This document shows positions 1 through 8,236 of a DNA stretch of 64,000 nt, piece after piece (positions within the stretch are counted from its first letter, which is position 1; each line of letters begins with the position of its first letter). Position numbers and translations under genes: made by a program. The stretch is taken from positions 310,001 through 374,000 of the forward strand of contig CAYMRX010000004.1 in assembly GCA_964393035.1 (NCBI GenBank), read 5' to 3'. The notes beneath the pieces were generated by a model, which did not search any database, was not told the origin of the DNA, and saw only the letters and a program-made list of their open reading frames with translations. Source of the DNA: Tabrizicola_A sp964393035. GTDB lineage: Bacteria; Pseudomonadota; Alphaproteobacteria; Rhodobacterales; Rhodobacteraceae.

Positions 1-677
1 CGGCCGGGGGCATTGCCGGTGGCCGTGGTCAGCGCGATGGCATGTTCCTGAATGGCCAATTGGCTGTCCAGCATGGCGACATCCACCTTGGCGCCTTGGC
101 CGGTCTTTTCGCGGTCGTAAAGCGCGGCCAGCACGCCTTGGGCCAGAAACATCCCCGCCACGATATCGCCGATGGAGGCCCCCACCCGGACCGGCGGGCC
201 ACCTTCCTCGCCGGTGATGCTCATCACCCCGCCGCGCGCCTGCACCACCATGTCATAGGCGGGTTTGGCGGCATCAGGGCCGGTATGGCCAAAGCCCGAG
301 ACCGCGCCATAGATCAGCCGGGGATGGCGGGCGTGCAGCGTCTCCCAGCCATAGCCCAGCCGCTCCATCACACCGGGGCGATAATTTTCCAAAATCACAT
401 CGGCACGGGCCAGAAGCCGGTCGAGGATGCCGCGATCGGTGGGCGATTTCAGATCCAGCGCGATCGACTGTTTGCCCGCATTCAACGCCGCGAAATAGGC
501 GCTGTTGCCTTGCGTGAAGGGGGGAAAGGCGCGGGTGTCATCCCCGGTGCCGGGGCGTTCGACCTTGATGATCCTTGCACCCAGATCTTGCAGGGTATGG
601 CTGCAATAGGGCCCGGCCAGCACATGGGTCAGATCCAGAACGGTAATCCCCGAAAGCGGGGCCCCAGATGCAGACAT
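1..677 (-). CDS. CaiB/BaiF family CoA-transferase, C-terminus cut by window edge
   Basis: Family III CoA-transferases move CoA between carboxylic acids. Only the first 225 residues are in the window. The N-terminus reads as a typical family start (GITVLDLTHVLAGPYCSHTL), followed by an AAxIIKVERPGTGDDTR-like segment (here GARIIKVERPGTGDD) and the AYDMVVQA stretch near residue 138, whose Asp corresponds to the acyl-anhydride-forming aspartate of formyl-CoA transferase. The ATG lies three bases after the dCTP deaminase stop, so the two are probably co-transcribed. Substrate cannot be assigned from sequence; formyl-CoA, carnitine or succinyl-CoA dependent members all look alike here. Confidence 0.9.
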   Translation of the reverse strand, partial: MSASGAPLSGITVLDLTHVLAGPYCSHTLQDLGARIIKVERPGTGDDTRAFPPFTQGNSAYFAALNAGKQSIALDLKSPTDRGILDRLLARADVILENYRPGVMERLGYGWETLHARHPRLIYGAVSGFGHTGPDAAKPAYDMVVQARGGVMSITGEEGGPPVRVGASIGDIVAGMFLAQGVLAALYDREKTGQGAKVDVAMLDSQLAIQEHAIALTTATGNAPG

Positions 678-680
678 GGC

Positions 681-1781
681 TCACTCCATGCGGAACTGTT
701 TCGCCAGTTTCAGGCCTTGGCCTTGATAATTCGAGGAAATCCCCGCGCCATAAAGCGTGTCGGGCCGCGCGCTCATGCGTTCATAGACCAGCCGCCCGAC
801 GACCTGCCCATGCTCCAGCACGAAGGGGGCCTCGTGGCAGCGCACCTCCAGAACCCCGCGCGAACCGCTGCCGCCCGCCGCCGCATGGCCGAAACCGGGG
901 TCGAAGAAGCCCGCGTAATGCACGCGGAATTCACCCACCATGGCTAGATAGGGGGCCATTTCGGCGGCGTAATCGGGGGGAATGGTCACCGCCTCGCGGC
1001 TGACCAGAATGTAGAAGGCGCCGGGGTCAAGGATGATGCGGGCGTCGGTGGCGCGCACCTCCTCCCAGAAGTCGCGGGCGGGGTATTGGCCGATGCGGTC
1101 AAGGTCGATCACCCCGGTATGCGGCTTGGCGCGGTAGCCCAGAAGATCGCCCTTGGCCGGTTTCAGGTCGACCGAAAAGCCAAGGCCCTCGGAAATCACC
1201 GCCTCGCCCGAGACCAAGGGATCGGCGGCGTGGAGCCTGCGCAGTTCGACATCGGTCAGCACCGATTGGCCCTGCCGGAAACGAATCTGGTTCAGCCGCT
1301 GCCCGGCGCGGACAAGCACGGAAAACGAACGCGGGCAGACCTCGGCATATAAGGGGCCGGCATAGCCTTCGGGAATGCGGTCGAACTCGGTGCCGCCATC
1401 GGTGATGGTGCGGGTCAGAAGGTCAAGCCGCCCGGTCGAGGATTTGGCATTGGCCACAGCCGTGATTCCCGGCGGCAGGGCCAGCACCTCCATCAGGGGC
1501 ACGACATAGACACAGCCTTTTTCCAGAACCGCGCCATGGGTCAGATCGACCCGGTGCATTTCAAATTCGGCCAGTCGATCGGCGACGCGCGCGCCATTGC
1601 CGGCAAGGAATGAGGCCCGCACCCGGTAGGCGACGGTGCCCAGCCGCAGGTCAAGACTGGCGGGTTGGATCTGGTCGGGCAGGATGGCAGGCTGGCCCGA
1701 CAAGGCGCCCGCCGCGATCATCTGACGCAAGGATTGAGCGGGCAGAACCCCCGGAGACATCATGGCCTTAGTTTCCGTCAT
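681..1781 (-). CDS. dcd: 2'-deoxycytidine 5'-triphosphate deaminase, long (duplicated) form
   Basis: This enzyme deaminates dCTP to dUTP in pyrimidine deoxynucleotide synthesis. The 366-residue length is about twice that of the E. coli Dcd and matches the alphaproteobacterial long form. Two dUTPase-like halves are visible: the first carries SLDLRLGT near residue 43 and NAKSSTGRLDLLTR near residue 112, and the second carries a GFFDPGFG segment near residue 285. The start is the ATG at 1781, preceded by AAAGGGGC. It is followed directly by the CoA-transferase gene and preceded by the tRNA-Pro terminator. The family call is secure; whether it also acts as a dUTPase cannot be read from sequence. 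Confidence 0.92.
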   Translation of the reverse strand: MTETKAMMSPGVLPAQSLRQMIAAGALSGQPAILPDQIQPASLDLRLGTVAYRVRASFLAGNGARVADRLAEFEMHRVDLTHGAVLEKGCVYVVPLMEVLALPPGITAVANAKSSTGRLDLLTRTITDGGTEFDRIPEGYAGPLYAEVCPRSFSVLVRAGQRLNQIRFRQGQSVLTDVELRRLHAADPLVSGEAVISEGLGFSVDLKPAKGDLLGYRAKPHTGVIDLDRIGQYPARDFWEEVRATDARIILDPGAFYILVSREAVTIPPDYAAEMAPYLAMVGEFRVHYAGFFDPGFGHAAAGGSGSRGVLEVRCHEAPFVLEHGQVVGRLVYERMSARPDTLYGAGISSNYQGQGLKLAKQFRME

Positions 1782-1796
1782 AGTGGGCCCCTTTTG

Positions 1797-1836
1797 AAAA
1801 CGAAACCGCCCGCGCTGCCAAAGGGCAGGCGGGCGG
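1797..1836 (-). terminator. intrinsic terminator of tRNA-Pro
   Basis: Read on the minus strand, an 8-bp GC stem (CCGCCCGC with GCGGGCGG, 1806-1813 and 1829-1836) continues as an inner CTGCC/GGCAG stem with a 4-base loop and one bulged base. It is followed by TTTCGTTTTC. It sits just downstream of the tRNA-Pro 3' end and before the dcd start. Confidence 0.8.
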
Positions 1837-1844
1837 CTTTGTAT

Positions 1845-1922
1845 TGGTCGGGCCGGAGAGATTCGAACTCTCGACCTCCCGCCCCCCAGACGGACGCGCT
1901 AACCAGACTGCGCTACGGCCCG
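1845..1922 (-). tRNA. tRNA-Pro (anticodon GGG), CCA encoded
   Basis: On the minus strand the gene starts CGGGCCG and ends CGGCCCG-A-CCA, giving a perfect 7-bp acceptor stem with the C1:G72 pair typical of bacterial tRNA-Pro. The D stem is GCGC/GCGC. The anticodon loop CTGGGGG places GGG at positions 34-36. The T arm is GAGAG-TTCGAAT-CTCTC. It reads CCC and CCU proline codons. The 3' CCA is encoded at 1845-1847. Confidence 0.96.
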
Positions 1923-2002
1923 ACGAATAGGCGCTTTCATAACGATATTCCGGCCGGTCGCAAGCGGGAAAGCGCATCCTTTTGCCCATCGCCATAAACT
2001 GA

Positions 2003-2785
2003 TCACAGCGGCGCTTGCGGCGGGGGCGCGGTCATCCGGTTGGCCAAGGCGGCCAACCGGTCGCGCAGGGCGCGGGCCTCGGCCGTGGCGAGGGCGCCGG
2101 CAGGCAAGGCGCGCAGACGATCAAGAAGCGGGGCATCGGCGGGCAGGGCGGTGACAGACCCAAGGCCGGCCCCCGCATCCACCAGATCTTCCGGCGTGAC
2201 ATCTTCCAGCATCGGGGCTTCTGGGGCCGGAGATGCAGGAGGGGGTGCGACGGGCTTGTCTTGCACCGGTGCGGGAACCGCTTGTGCCGATGTGCTGGCC
2301 ACATGGTCAAAGAGCGGCAGCACATCGGCGGGGGCCGCACTTTCGATCCGCTCCACCTCGATGTTGCGGGCGCGCAAGGCATCTTCCAGCGCGACGATCT
2401 GGGCGGTCTCAATCTGGTCCTGCGGCAGGGTTACCTCGTCTGCCACCGTGCCGAAATTCGCCGCAAGTGCTGCTTCCAGCGCGGCCTCGGCATTGTCGCC
2501 TTCTTCGGAAACCTCTTGGCCCGACAGGGCGGAAACATGACGAACGCCTTGTTCGCGCAGCACTTTCTGGACGCCGCGAATCGTCATGCCTTCATTGTGC
2601 AACAGGTGTTTGATGCCCAAAAGCAGCGCCACATCGGCCGGCCGATAATAGCGCCGCCCCCCGGCCCGCTTGACGGGCCGGATCTGCGGGAAACGGCTTT
2701 CCCAGAACCGCAGCACATGGGCCGGGGTTTCCAGAACCTCGGCCACTTCGCTGATGGTGCGGAAGGCGTCAGGCGACTTGTCCAT
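2003..2785 (-). CDS. MerR-family transcriptional regulator
   Basis: This is a 260-residue DNA-binding regulator. The N-terminal winged helix-turn-helix is clear (TISEVAEVLETPAHVLRFWE near residue 10, then GGRRYYRPADVALLLGIKHLL near residue 42). The remaining 150 residues are Ala/Pro-rich with no recognisable ligand domain and no cysteine metal site, so a metal sensor is unlikely. An AAGGA ribosome site precedes the ATG. It begins 15 bases after ihfA ends and closes the rpmF-plsX-fabH-ihfA-merR run, a conserved order in Rhodobacteraceae. Target genes are unknown. Confidence 0.88.
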   Translation of the reverse strand: MDKSPDAFRTISEVAEVLETPAHVLRFWESRFPQIRPVKRAGGRRYYRPADVALLLGIKHLLHNEGMTIRGVQKVLREQGVRHVSALSGQEVSEEGDNAEAALEAALAANFGTVADEVTLPQDQIETAQIVALEDALRARNIEVERIESAAPADVLPLFDHVASTSAQAVPAPVQDKPVAPPPASPAPEAPMLEDVTPEDLVDAGAGLGSVTALPADAPLLDRLRALPAGALATAEARALRDRLAALANRMTAPPPQAPL

Positions 2786-2800
2786 CCGCCGATCCTTTCC

Positions 2801-3106
2801 TTACTTTTTCTTGCCGGCCGCCACGCGATCTTTCATCAGATGCGAGGGGCGGAAGGTCAGAACCCGCCGCGGCGAGATCGGAACTTCATCACCGGTCTTG
2901 GGGTTACGGCCGACGCGGGCCGTCTTGTCGCGCACCGAAAAGGTGCCGAACGAGGAAATCTTGACCGTATCGCCCGATGCCAGCGCATCCGACATATGGG
3001 TCAGCACAGATTCGACCAGATTGGCCGATTCGTTGCGGCTTAGGCCGACTTCGCGGAACACCGCCTCAGACAGGTCCATTCGCGTCAGAGTCTTTTCGCT
3101 CATCAT
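2801..3106 (-). CDS. ihfA: integration host factor alpha subunit
   Basis: IhfA pairs with IhfB to bind and sharply bend DNA in recombination, replication and transcription. The 101-residue protein begins MMSEKTLTRMDLSEAV and carries the HU/IHF core, with SFGTFSVRDK near residue 52 and GRNPKTGDEVPI near residue 66, the latter holding the intercalating proline of the beta arm. The C-terminal helix contains the HLMKDRV segment. Two consecutive ATGs are possible starts; a G-rich ribosome site precedes both. A candidate promoter lies immediately upstream, so ihfA-merR can probably be transcribed apart from fabH. Confidence 0.96.
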   Translation of the reverse strand: MMSEKTLTRMDLSEAVFREVGLSRNESANLVESVLTHMSDALASGDTVKISSFGTFSVRDKTARVGRNPKTGDEVPISPRRVLTFRPSHLMKDRVAAGKKK

Positions 3107-3128
3107 TTCCCCCCCGGGTTATTGGGGC

Positions 3129-3157
3129 AGATTGAGCGGATCAGTTTTCCGAGTCAA
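3129..3157 (-). promoter_or_regulatory. candidate sigma70 promoter for ihfA
   Basis: On the minus strand TTGACT (3152-3157) and CAATCT (3129-3134) are separated by exactly 17 bases, about 23 bases before the ihfA start. The -35 is good and the -10 is weak. Confidence 0.35.
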
Positions 3158-3202
3158 TATCAAAGACTTGGAGACGCGCCTTCATGCGACTCTCTGGCGA
3201 TA

Positions 3203-4174
3203 CTACCAGCGCAGAACGACAGCGCCCCAAGCCAGCCCGCCGCCGATCGCCTCGGTCACGATCAGATCGCCGGGCTTGATCTGTCCGCGCGCCTTGCCGA
3301 CCGACAGGGCCAAGGGGATCGAGGCGGCCGAGGTGTTGCCATGATCCTGCACCGTGACGATCACCCGCTCCATCGGCACCTGCATCTTTTTCGCAGTGCC
3401 TTCGATGATGCGGATATTGGCCTGATGCGGCACGATCCAATCGACATCGCCCGCATCCAGCCCGGCCTTGTCCAGCGCGCGGTGGGAGGTTTCTGCAAGT
3501 TTTTCAATGGCATGACGGAAGACCTCTTTGCCTTCCATCCGCAAATGCCCGGTGGTGCCGGTCGAGGTGCCGCCATCGACATACAAGATGTCCTTGTGGC
3601 GCCCATCGCTGTTCAGATCGGTCGACAGGATGCCGCGGTCGTCGGTGGTGCCCACGCCTTCTCCCGCCTCCAGCACAAGGGCGCCAGCCCCGTCGCCGAA
3701 CAGCACGCAGGTGCCGCGGTCGGTCCAGTCCATCAGGCGCGAAAAGGTTTCCGCACCGATCACCAGCACGCGCACGGCCTGACCCGAAACGATCAGCGCA
3801 TTGGCATTGGCCAGCGCAAAGGCAAAACCCGCGCAAACCGCCTGCACATCAAAGGCAAAGCCGCGCGACATGCCAAGGCCAGCCTGAATCATCGTGGCGC
3901 AAGACGGGAAGGTCAGATCGGCGGTCGAGGTGGCGACGATGATCGCGTCGATATCCCCCGCAGTCAGGCCCGCATCGGCAAGGGCTGCCTCTGCGGCCTT
4001 GGTGCCAAGATCTGCCGTCGTTTGGCCTTCGGCCGCGAAATGCCGCCGCTCGATGCCCGAGCGCGACCTGATCCATTCGTCCGAGGTATCCACCAGTGCC
4101 ACGAATTCGGAATTCGGCACCACGCGTTCGGGCAAATAATGTCCGACGCCTTTGACCACGGCGCGTATTGTCAT
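3203..4174 (-). CDS. fabH: 3-oxoacyl-ACP synthase III (KAS III)
   Basis: FabH condenses acetyl-CoA with malonyl-ACP to start type II fatty acid synthesis. The 323-residue protein has the active-site Cys at about residue 114 (DVQAVCAGF), the His in VPHQANIRI near residue 250, and the Asn in DHGNTSAAS near residue 280, giving the full Cys-His-Asn triad. The GGGLAWGAVVLRW ending is typical. Its ATG overlaps the plsX stop by 4 bases, indicating translational coupling of fatty acid initiation with phospholipid synthesis. Confidence 0.97.
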   Translation of the reverse strand: MTIRAVVKGVGHYLPERVVPNSEFVALVDTSDEWIRSRSGIERRHFAAEGQTTADLGTKAAEAALADAGLTAGDIDAIIVATSTADLTFPSCATMIQAGLGMSRGFAFDVQAVCAGFAFALANANALIVSGQAVRVLVIGAETFSRLMDWTDRGTCVLFGDGAGALVLEAGEGVGTTDDRGILSTDLNSDGRHKDILYVDGGTSTGTTGHLRMEGKEVFRHAIEKLAETSHRALDKAGLDAGDVDWIVPHQANIRIIEGTAKKMQVPMERVIVTVQDHGNTSAASIPLALSVGKARGQIKPGDLIVTEAIGGGLAWGAVVLRW

Positions 4175-5325
4175 TCAGCGGACCCTGTCTCTGCCCCTAT
4201 TGCAGCGGCATCCTGCCCCGCAAGCCCCGAACCTGCAAGCCCAGAACCAGCAAGACCCGTGGAGGCAACCCGCGCCGCAATGCGGTTTGTCAGGTCGGCC
4301 CGCGCAAGTTGATGCGCCAGCCGCACCGCGGCGGCAATTCCCGTCGCATCGGCCGAGCCATGCGACTTTACCACCGTTCCGTTCAGCCCCAAAAACACCC
4401 CGCCATTGGCGCGGCGCGGGTCGGTCTGCGCCTGTAGGCGTTTCAGCGCCTTCATCGCCAAAAGCGCGCCGAGCTTGGCAAAAAGGGTCGAGGTCAGCGC
4501 CTCGCGCAGGAAGCCCGAAATCAGCTTTGCCGTGCCCTCGCCGGTTTTCAGGGCCACATTGCCGGTGAAACCATCGGTCACGATGACATCCACGCGATCG
4601 GATGGGATGTCGGAACCCTCAACGAAGCCAACGAAGTCGAACTCGCCCGCACTGGCGGCTGCCGTCATCTGGGCAAAGGCCTCGTGCAGTTCGGCGCGGC
4701 CCTTGTGTTCTTCGGTGCCGACATTCAACAGGCCAACGCGGGGACGGGGCAGGCCAAGGCTGTTGCGGGCATAAGAGGTGCCCATGGCGGCAAATTGCAG
4801 AAGATCGGCGGCCTCGGCCTTGATGTCGGCGCCGACGTCCAGCATCACATTGAAGCCAGAGGGATTGCGCGAGGGCCAATAGCAGGCAATCGCCGGACGG
4901 TTGACGCCGGGCAGCTTACGCAGGCGCAGCATCGAGACGGCCATCAAGGCGCCGGTATTGCCACAAGAGACGGCCACCGTCGCCTCACCGTTCTTCACCG
5001 CATCAATGGTGGAAAACATCGAGGTGCCCGCGCCGTGGCGCATGACCTGCGCAGGCTTGTCCTCCATCGTCACCACGCGCTCGGCATGGCGCAGATCGAC
5101 ACGCGCGCGCAGCGTGGGCGCGCGGTCGAGAAGGGGGCTCAGCACCGCCTGATCGCCATGCAGGATGAAATGGGCATCGGGCAATTCGGCCGCAGACAGC
5201 ACCAAACCGGCAACAACTGCCGCCGGTCCGCGATCGCCGCCCATGGCGTCAATCGAAATGACTGTGAGGGAAGGCCCCCCGCGCCCTGCGACCGTCTCAG
5301 CCGGAATTTCGGTTCCGCTTGCCAT
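4171..5325 (-). CDS. plsX: phosphate acyltransferase PlsX
   Basis: PlsX turns acyl-ACP into acyl-phosphate, the first committed step towards phosphatidic acid with PlsY. The core runs from ISIDAMGGDRGP near residue 24 to GLNGTVVKSHGSADATG near residue 325, both hallmark segments. The 384-residue length exceeds the usual 330-350 because of an N-terminal lead of about 20 residues and a C-terminal tail with a GLAGS repeat (15-bp tandem DNA repeat at 4220-4260). The ATG at 5325 is the only canonical start before the core. The gene lies 25 bases after rpmF and overlaps fabH by 4 bases. Confidence 0.96.
   Translation of the reverse strand: MASGTEIPAETVAGRGGPSLTVISIDAMGGDRGPAAVVAGLVLSAAELPDAHFILHGDQAVLSPLLDRAPTLRARVDLRHAERVVTMEDKPAQVMRHGAGTSMFSTIDAVKNGEATVAVSCGNTGALMAVSMLRLRKLPGVNRPAIACYWPSRNPSGFNVMLDVGADIKAEAADLLQFAAMGTSYARNSLGLPRPRVGLLNVGTEEHKGRAELHEAFAQMTAAASAGEFDFVGFVEGSDIPSDRVDVIVTDGFTGNVALKTGEGTAKLISGFLREALTSTLFAKLGALLAMKALKRLQAQTDPRRANGGVFLGLNGTVVKSHGSADATGIAAAVRLAHQLARADLTNRIAARVASTGLAGSGLAGSGLAGQDAAAIGAETGSAE
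4220..4260 (-). repeat. 15-bp imperfect tandem repeat in plsX 3' end
   Basis: On the plus strand the unit is GCAAGCCCCGAACCT, with copies at 4220-4234 and 4235-4249 (two mismatches) and a partial copy at 4250-4260. It encodes the repeated GLAGS motif in the PlsX tail, outside the conserved enzyme core. Confidence 0.8.
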
Positions 5326-5350
5326 CAGTCAGGCGCGAGAGAGGGGCGGC

Positions 5351-5554
5351 TTACGCCGCGTCCTCGTCCATGTCGACAGCCTTGGTCGCCACGACTTCAC
5401 GGGCGTCATAATGGCCGCAAGCCGGGCAAACGTGGTGCGGGCGCTTCAGCTCACCGCAGTTCGAGCAGTCTTGCGGGTTGCCAGCGACCAGAGCGTCATG
5501 CGAACGACGCATGTTGCGGCGCGATTTGGTGGTGCGGTTCTGCGGGACAGCCAT
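5351..5554 (-). CDS. rpmF: 50S ribosomal protein L32
   Basis: This 67-residue ribosomal protein starts MAVPQNRTTKSRRNMRRSHD, the conserved L32 N-terminus, and carries a zinc-ribbon with four cysteines (CSNCGE and CPACGH). The ATG at 5554 is chosen because it begins this conserved sequence; an upstream in-frame extension lacks family similarity. The gene leads the rpmF-plsX-fabH series, a very widely conserved order. Confidence 0.97.
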   Translation of the reverse strand: MAVPQNRTTKSRRNMRRSHDALVAGNPQDCSNCGELKRPHHVCPACGHYDAREVVATKAVDMDEDAA

Positions 5555-5696
5555 GTCTCGACCTCGAATTAAGGGGGACAGGCCCCGGATTTTCCTTTGA
5601 TTCCAGCGTGATCGGCCAAAGCAAAAGCCTCGGCCCGAAGACCCCGAATGAGCCGCGGAACATAGACGGATTCTGCGGGGGCGCAAGACCCTTTCT

Positions 5697-6281
5697 TCAC
5701 CCTTCTGATGATGAGCCGGATGAAGGCTTTTTCAGCTTGTCGGCAAGGGCGGCAAGACCGGAAAACGGCCGCAGATCGGCATCCGACAGGGGGGCAACGC
5801 CCGGACCGGCAAACACGGCCTCGCCCAGTTCCGCCCCCGGCGCGCGCGGATATTGCGGCAGCGCCAGCGCCAGCGCCTCTGCGGCGATCTCGGCAATGTC
5901 CAGAACCTCGGGCAGGGGGTCCGTCTCGTCGTCGGCCATCTCCACCTCATCGCCCTCGGGCACGCTGTATTCCGCACTAAAGCGGCGGTGGACGGCCTCG
6001 CTCAGGCTGCAAGGCACCGGCGCTAGCGTCACGGAACAAGGCTGCACGGCGCGGGCCGTCAAGTCTGCGACCAGATCGAAATCATGGCGGCCAACCGGGC
6101 GCAATTCGCCCTGAAACCGCAGGGCGGGCACCTCGATCAGGCCCAGGGCCGCGGCCATGGCGGCGCGTGCGGGCGCATCGGGGCAAAAGTCAAAGCGGGT
6201 GGGTTTGCGCGCTGCCAGCGATTTGGTGACAAAGCGCAGTTCGGATGTTTCCTTGGGCTTGGTGTTGCGCGTTTCGGTCAT
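5697..6281 (-). CDS. YceD family (DUF177) protein
   Basis: This 194-residue acidic protein belongs to the YceD/DUF177 family, which in most bacteria lies upstream of rpmF and is implicated in 23S rRNA maturation. Visible family features are the central RFQGELRPVGRHDFDLVADL segment and the VQPCSVTLAPV strand. The ATG at 6281 is chosen because AGGAGG lies 8 bases before it; a longer in-frame start has no such site. It is divergent from the bamE-like gene and ends 142 bases before rpmF. Confidence 0.85.
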   Translation of the reverse strand: MTETRNTKPKETSELRFVTKSLAARKPTRFDFCPDAPARAAMAAALGLIEVPALRFQGELRPVGRHDFDLVADLTARAVQPCSVTLAPVPCSLSEAVHRRFSAEYSVPEGDEVEMADDETDPLPEVLDIAEIAAEALALALPQYPRAPGAELGEAVFAGPGVAPLSDADLRPFSGLAALADKLKKPSSGSSSEG

Positions 6282-6451
6282 TCTTCCGCCTCCTGCCGGG
6301 CTGGCTGCCCGTTTGTATTCTTGAACCGGACCAATTCCCACTGTAAGCCTTGGGCGCACAGGTCTGGTTCTGTCTGGTCAATTCGATAGTGCCGCAGGGC
6401 GCTGCACGCAAGACCAAGGGGATAACGGACCGCTCAGGGCAGGGGATTTGC

Positions 6452-6928
6452 ATGTCGGAAGCTGTTTTGGCGCGAATGGCGGGCTTTGGCCGGGCGCTTG
6501 CGCTTATGGTGGCCGGGGTGGTGTTTCTGGCCTCTTGTGCTGCGGTCTATCAAAACCATGGCTATGTGCCGACGGATGAGGAACTGGCGCTGATCGAGGT
6601 GGGGCGCGACAACCGCGAAACGGTCGAGGCGACGCTGGGCCGCCCCTCCGGTCAGGGTTTGCTGAATGATGTGGGCTGGTTCTATGTGCAAAGCCGCTGG
6701 CGGCATTTCGGCGCCATGCAGCCCAAGGAAGTCGACAGGCAGGTCGTGTCGATCACCTTTACCGAAGATGGCGTGGTGGAAAACATCGAACGCTTCGGGT
6801 TGGAAGATGGTCAGGCCGTCGCGATTTCGCGCCGGGTGACCGACAGCAACATCAAGGGCGTGGGCTTCCTCAAGCAGCTTTTGGGCAATATTGGCCGCTT
6901 GCGCGCCGATCAGTTCATCGACGAATAA
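6452..6928 (+). CDS. BamE/SmpA/OmlA-type outer-membrane lipoprotein
   Basis: BamE-fold lipoproteins stabilise the outer-membrane protein assembly machine. The 158-residue protein has a hydrophobic signal ending in the lipobox LASC (near residue 29), then a SmpA/OmlA domain with the TRETVEATLGRPS-like turn (here NRETVEATLGRPS) and the segment DVGWFYVQSR. The ATG at 6452 starts directly before the signal peptide. It is divergent from yceD and convergent with msrB. Family call is good; assignment as the true BamE rather than a paralogue rests on family knowledge. Confidence 0.85.
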   Translation: MSEAVLARMAGFGRALALMVAGVVFLASCAAVYQNHGYVPTDEELALIEVGRDNRETVEATLGRPSGQGLLNDVGWFYVQSRWRHFGAMQPKEVDRQVVSITFTEDGVVENIERFGLEDGQAVAISRRVTDSNIKGVGFLKQLLGNIGRLRADQFIDE

Positions 6929-6951
6929 GCCGCAGCATCGCAGGGTTTTGG

Positions 6952-6980
6952 AAAAAGCCGCCCGGACCGGGCGGCTTTTC
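6952..6980. terminator. bidirectional terminator between bamE-like gene and msrB
   Basis: The stem GCCGCCC/GGGCGGC (6957-6963 and 6969-6975) has a 5-base loop and is flanked by AAAAA on the left and TTTT on the right, so it can terminate in both directions between two convergent genes. Confidence 0.8.
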
Positions 6981-7373
6981 TCATGCCACGGGGTCGAACC
7001 GCACCGCCACGCCATTGATGCAATAGCGCAGGCCCGTGGGCGGGGGGCCGTCAGGGAAGACATGCCCCAGATGGGCATCACATTGATGGCACCGCACCTC
7101 GACCCGCCGCATGAAATGGCTCAGGTCTTCGTGTTCCTCGACCATGTCATTGGGCAGGGCGGCATTGAAACTGGGCCAGCCGCAGCCCGATTCGAATTTG
7201 GTCGCCGCGTCAAACAGCGCCGCGTCACAGCAGGCGCAGCGATAGGTGCCGGGGCCTTTGGGAAAGCCCTGATGGCTGAAGGGGCGCTCGGTCGCCGCCC
7301 GCCGGGTGACCTGAAACGCCAGCTCTCCAAGTTGCGCCAGCCATTCGGCATCACTCTTTTCAATCTTTTTCAT
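6981..7373 (-). CDS. msrB: peptide-methionine (R)-S-oxide reductase
   Basis: MsrB reduces the R epimer of methionine sulfoxide in oxidised proteins. The 130-residue protein has both zinc CxxC pairs (CACC near residue 46 and CHQC near residue 95), the substrate-binding GCGWPSFN, and the catalytic Cys in GLRYCINGVAVRF near residue 119. Length and motifs are complete. Its stop abuts the bidirectional terminator. Confidence 0.96.
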   Translation of the reverse strand: MKKIEKSDAEWLAQLGELAFQVTRRAATERPFSHQGFPKGPGTYRCACCDAALFDAATKFESGCGWPSFNAALPNDMVEEHEDLSHFMRRVEVRCHQCDAHLGHVFPDGPPPTGLRYCINGVAVRFDPVA

Positions 7374-7476
7374 GCGCGCCTTCCTGTCATCGTCCCGCCA
7401 CCCTTGCGTGGCAGGGCTTGCTCACGCAAATCTAGGCCGAGGCTTGGCAATTTCCAAGCTGGCAGACAGGACCGGG

Positions 7477-8205
7477 ATGCGGCTGGAAAAGGGACATCTT
7501 GTGGCGCGACTGGCCGAGACGCCCGCGGACATCGCGCGTGCGCAGGAATTGCGTCACCTGTGCTTTGTCGCCGCGCGGGGGCTGTGCCGCCCCGGTGGCC
7601 GCGATGGCGACGGTTTTGATGACCGCTGCCGCCATGTTCTGATCGAAGGCGCGGGCGGGCAGATTCTGGGCTGTTTTCGGGTCTTGGTTCTGCCCGCGCC
7701 CCGGATTGCCGACAGCTATTCGGCGCAGTTCTATGATCTTGACGCGCTGACGGCCTACCCCGGTCTTGTGATGGAGCTGGGGCGGTTCTGCATCCATCCG
7801 GCCGCTGAAGACCCGGATATCTTGCGACTTTCCTGGGCGGCAATCACCCGCTTGGTGGATGCGGAAAGCGTCAGCCTGCTGTTCGGTTGCACCTCGTTTG
7901 CCGGGGCGGATCCTGCGTTGCACGGTCCGGCGCTAGCCCATCTGAACCGCCATCACACCGCCCCGGCCGCCTTGGCGCCGCGCCGCAAGGGCCCGGCAAT
8001 TTCCCTGCCGGATATCGCTTGTGATCCGCGCAGCGCCCTTGCCGCCATGCCGCCCTTGCTGCGCAGCTATCTGGGCTTGGGGGGCTGGGTCAGTGACCAC
8101 GCGGTGATCGACGCCGATCTCGATACGCTGCATGTCTTTACCGCCGTCGAGGTCGCCCATATTCCGGCGCCCCGCGTCCGCGCACTTCGGGCCTTGGCGG
8201 GTTGA
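7477..8205 (+). CDS. olsB: OlsB-like L-ornithine N(alpha)-acyltransferase
   Basis: OlsB moves a 3-hydroxyacyl chain from ACP to ornithine in the first step of ornithine-lipid synthesis. The 242-residue protein shows the family signature ELRHLCFVAARG near residue 24, SYSAQFYDLDALTAYPG near residue 83, ELGRFCIHP near residue 104 and LLFGCTSFAG near residue 134. The ATG at 7477 is where similarity begins. No OlsA-type second acyltransferase follows, unlike the usual olsBA pair; the next gene is uup. The acyltransferase family is clear, and the ornithine substrate is an inference. Confidence 0.82.
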   Translation: MRLEKGHLVARLAETPADIARAQELRHLCFVAARGLCRPGGRDGDGFDDRCRHVLIEGAGGQILGCFRVLVLPAPRIADSYSAQFYDLDALTAYPGLVMELGRFCIHPAAEDPDILRLSWAAITRLVDAESVSLLFGCTSFAGADPALHGPALAHLNRHHTAPAALAPRRKGPAISLPDIACDPRSALAAMPPLLRSYLGLGGWVSDHAVIDADLDTLHVFTAVEVAHIPAPRVRALRALAG

Positions 8206-8236
8206 CGCGGCCCGCGCGCGCCCTTAGGTCCCGCGC

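Noticed and set aside
42..947. Long plus-strand open frame of 301 codons
   Set aside because: It lies opposite the CoA-transferase and dCTP deaminase genes, is Arg/His/Gly-rich without domains, and is a typical GC-rich antisense shadow.
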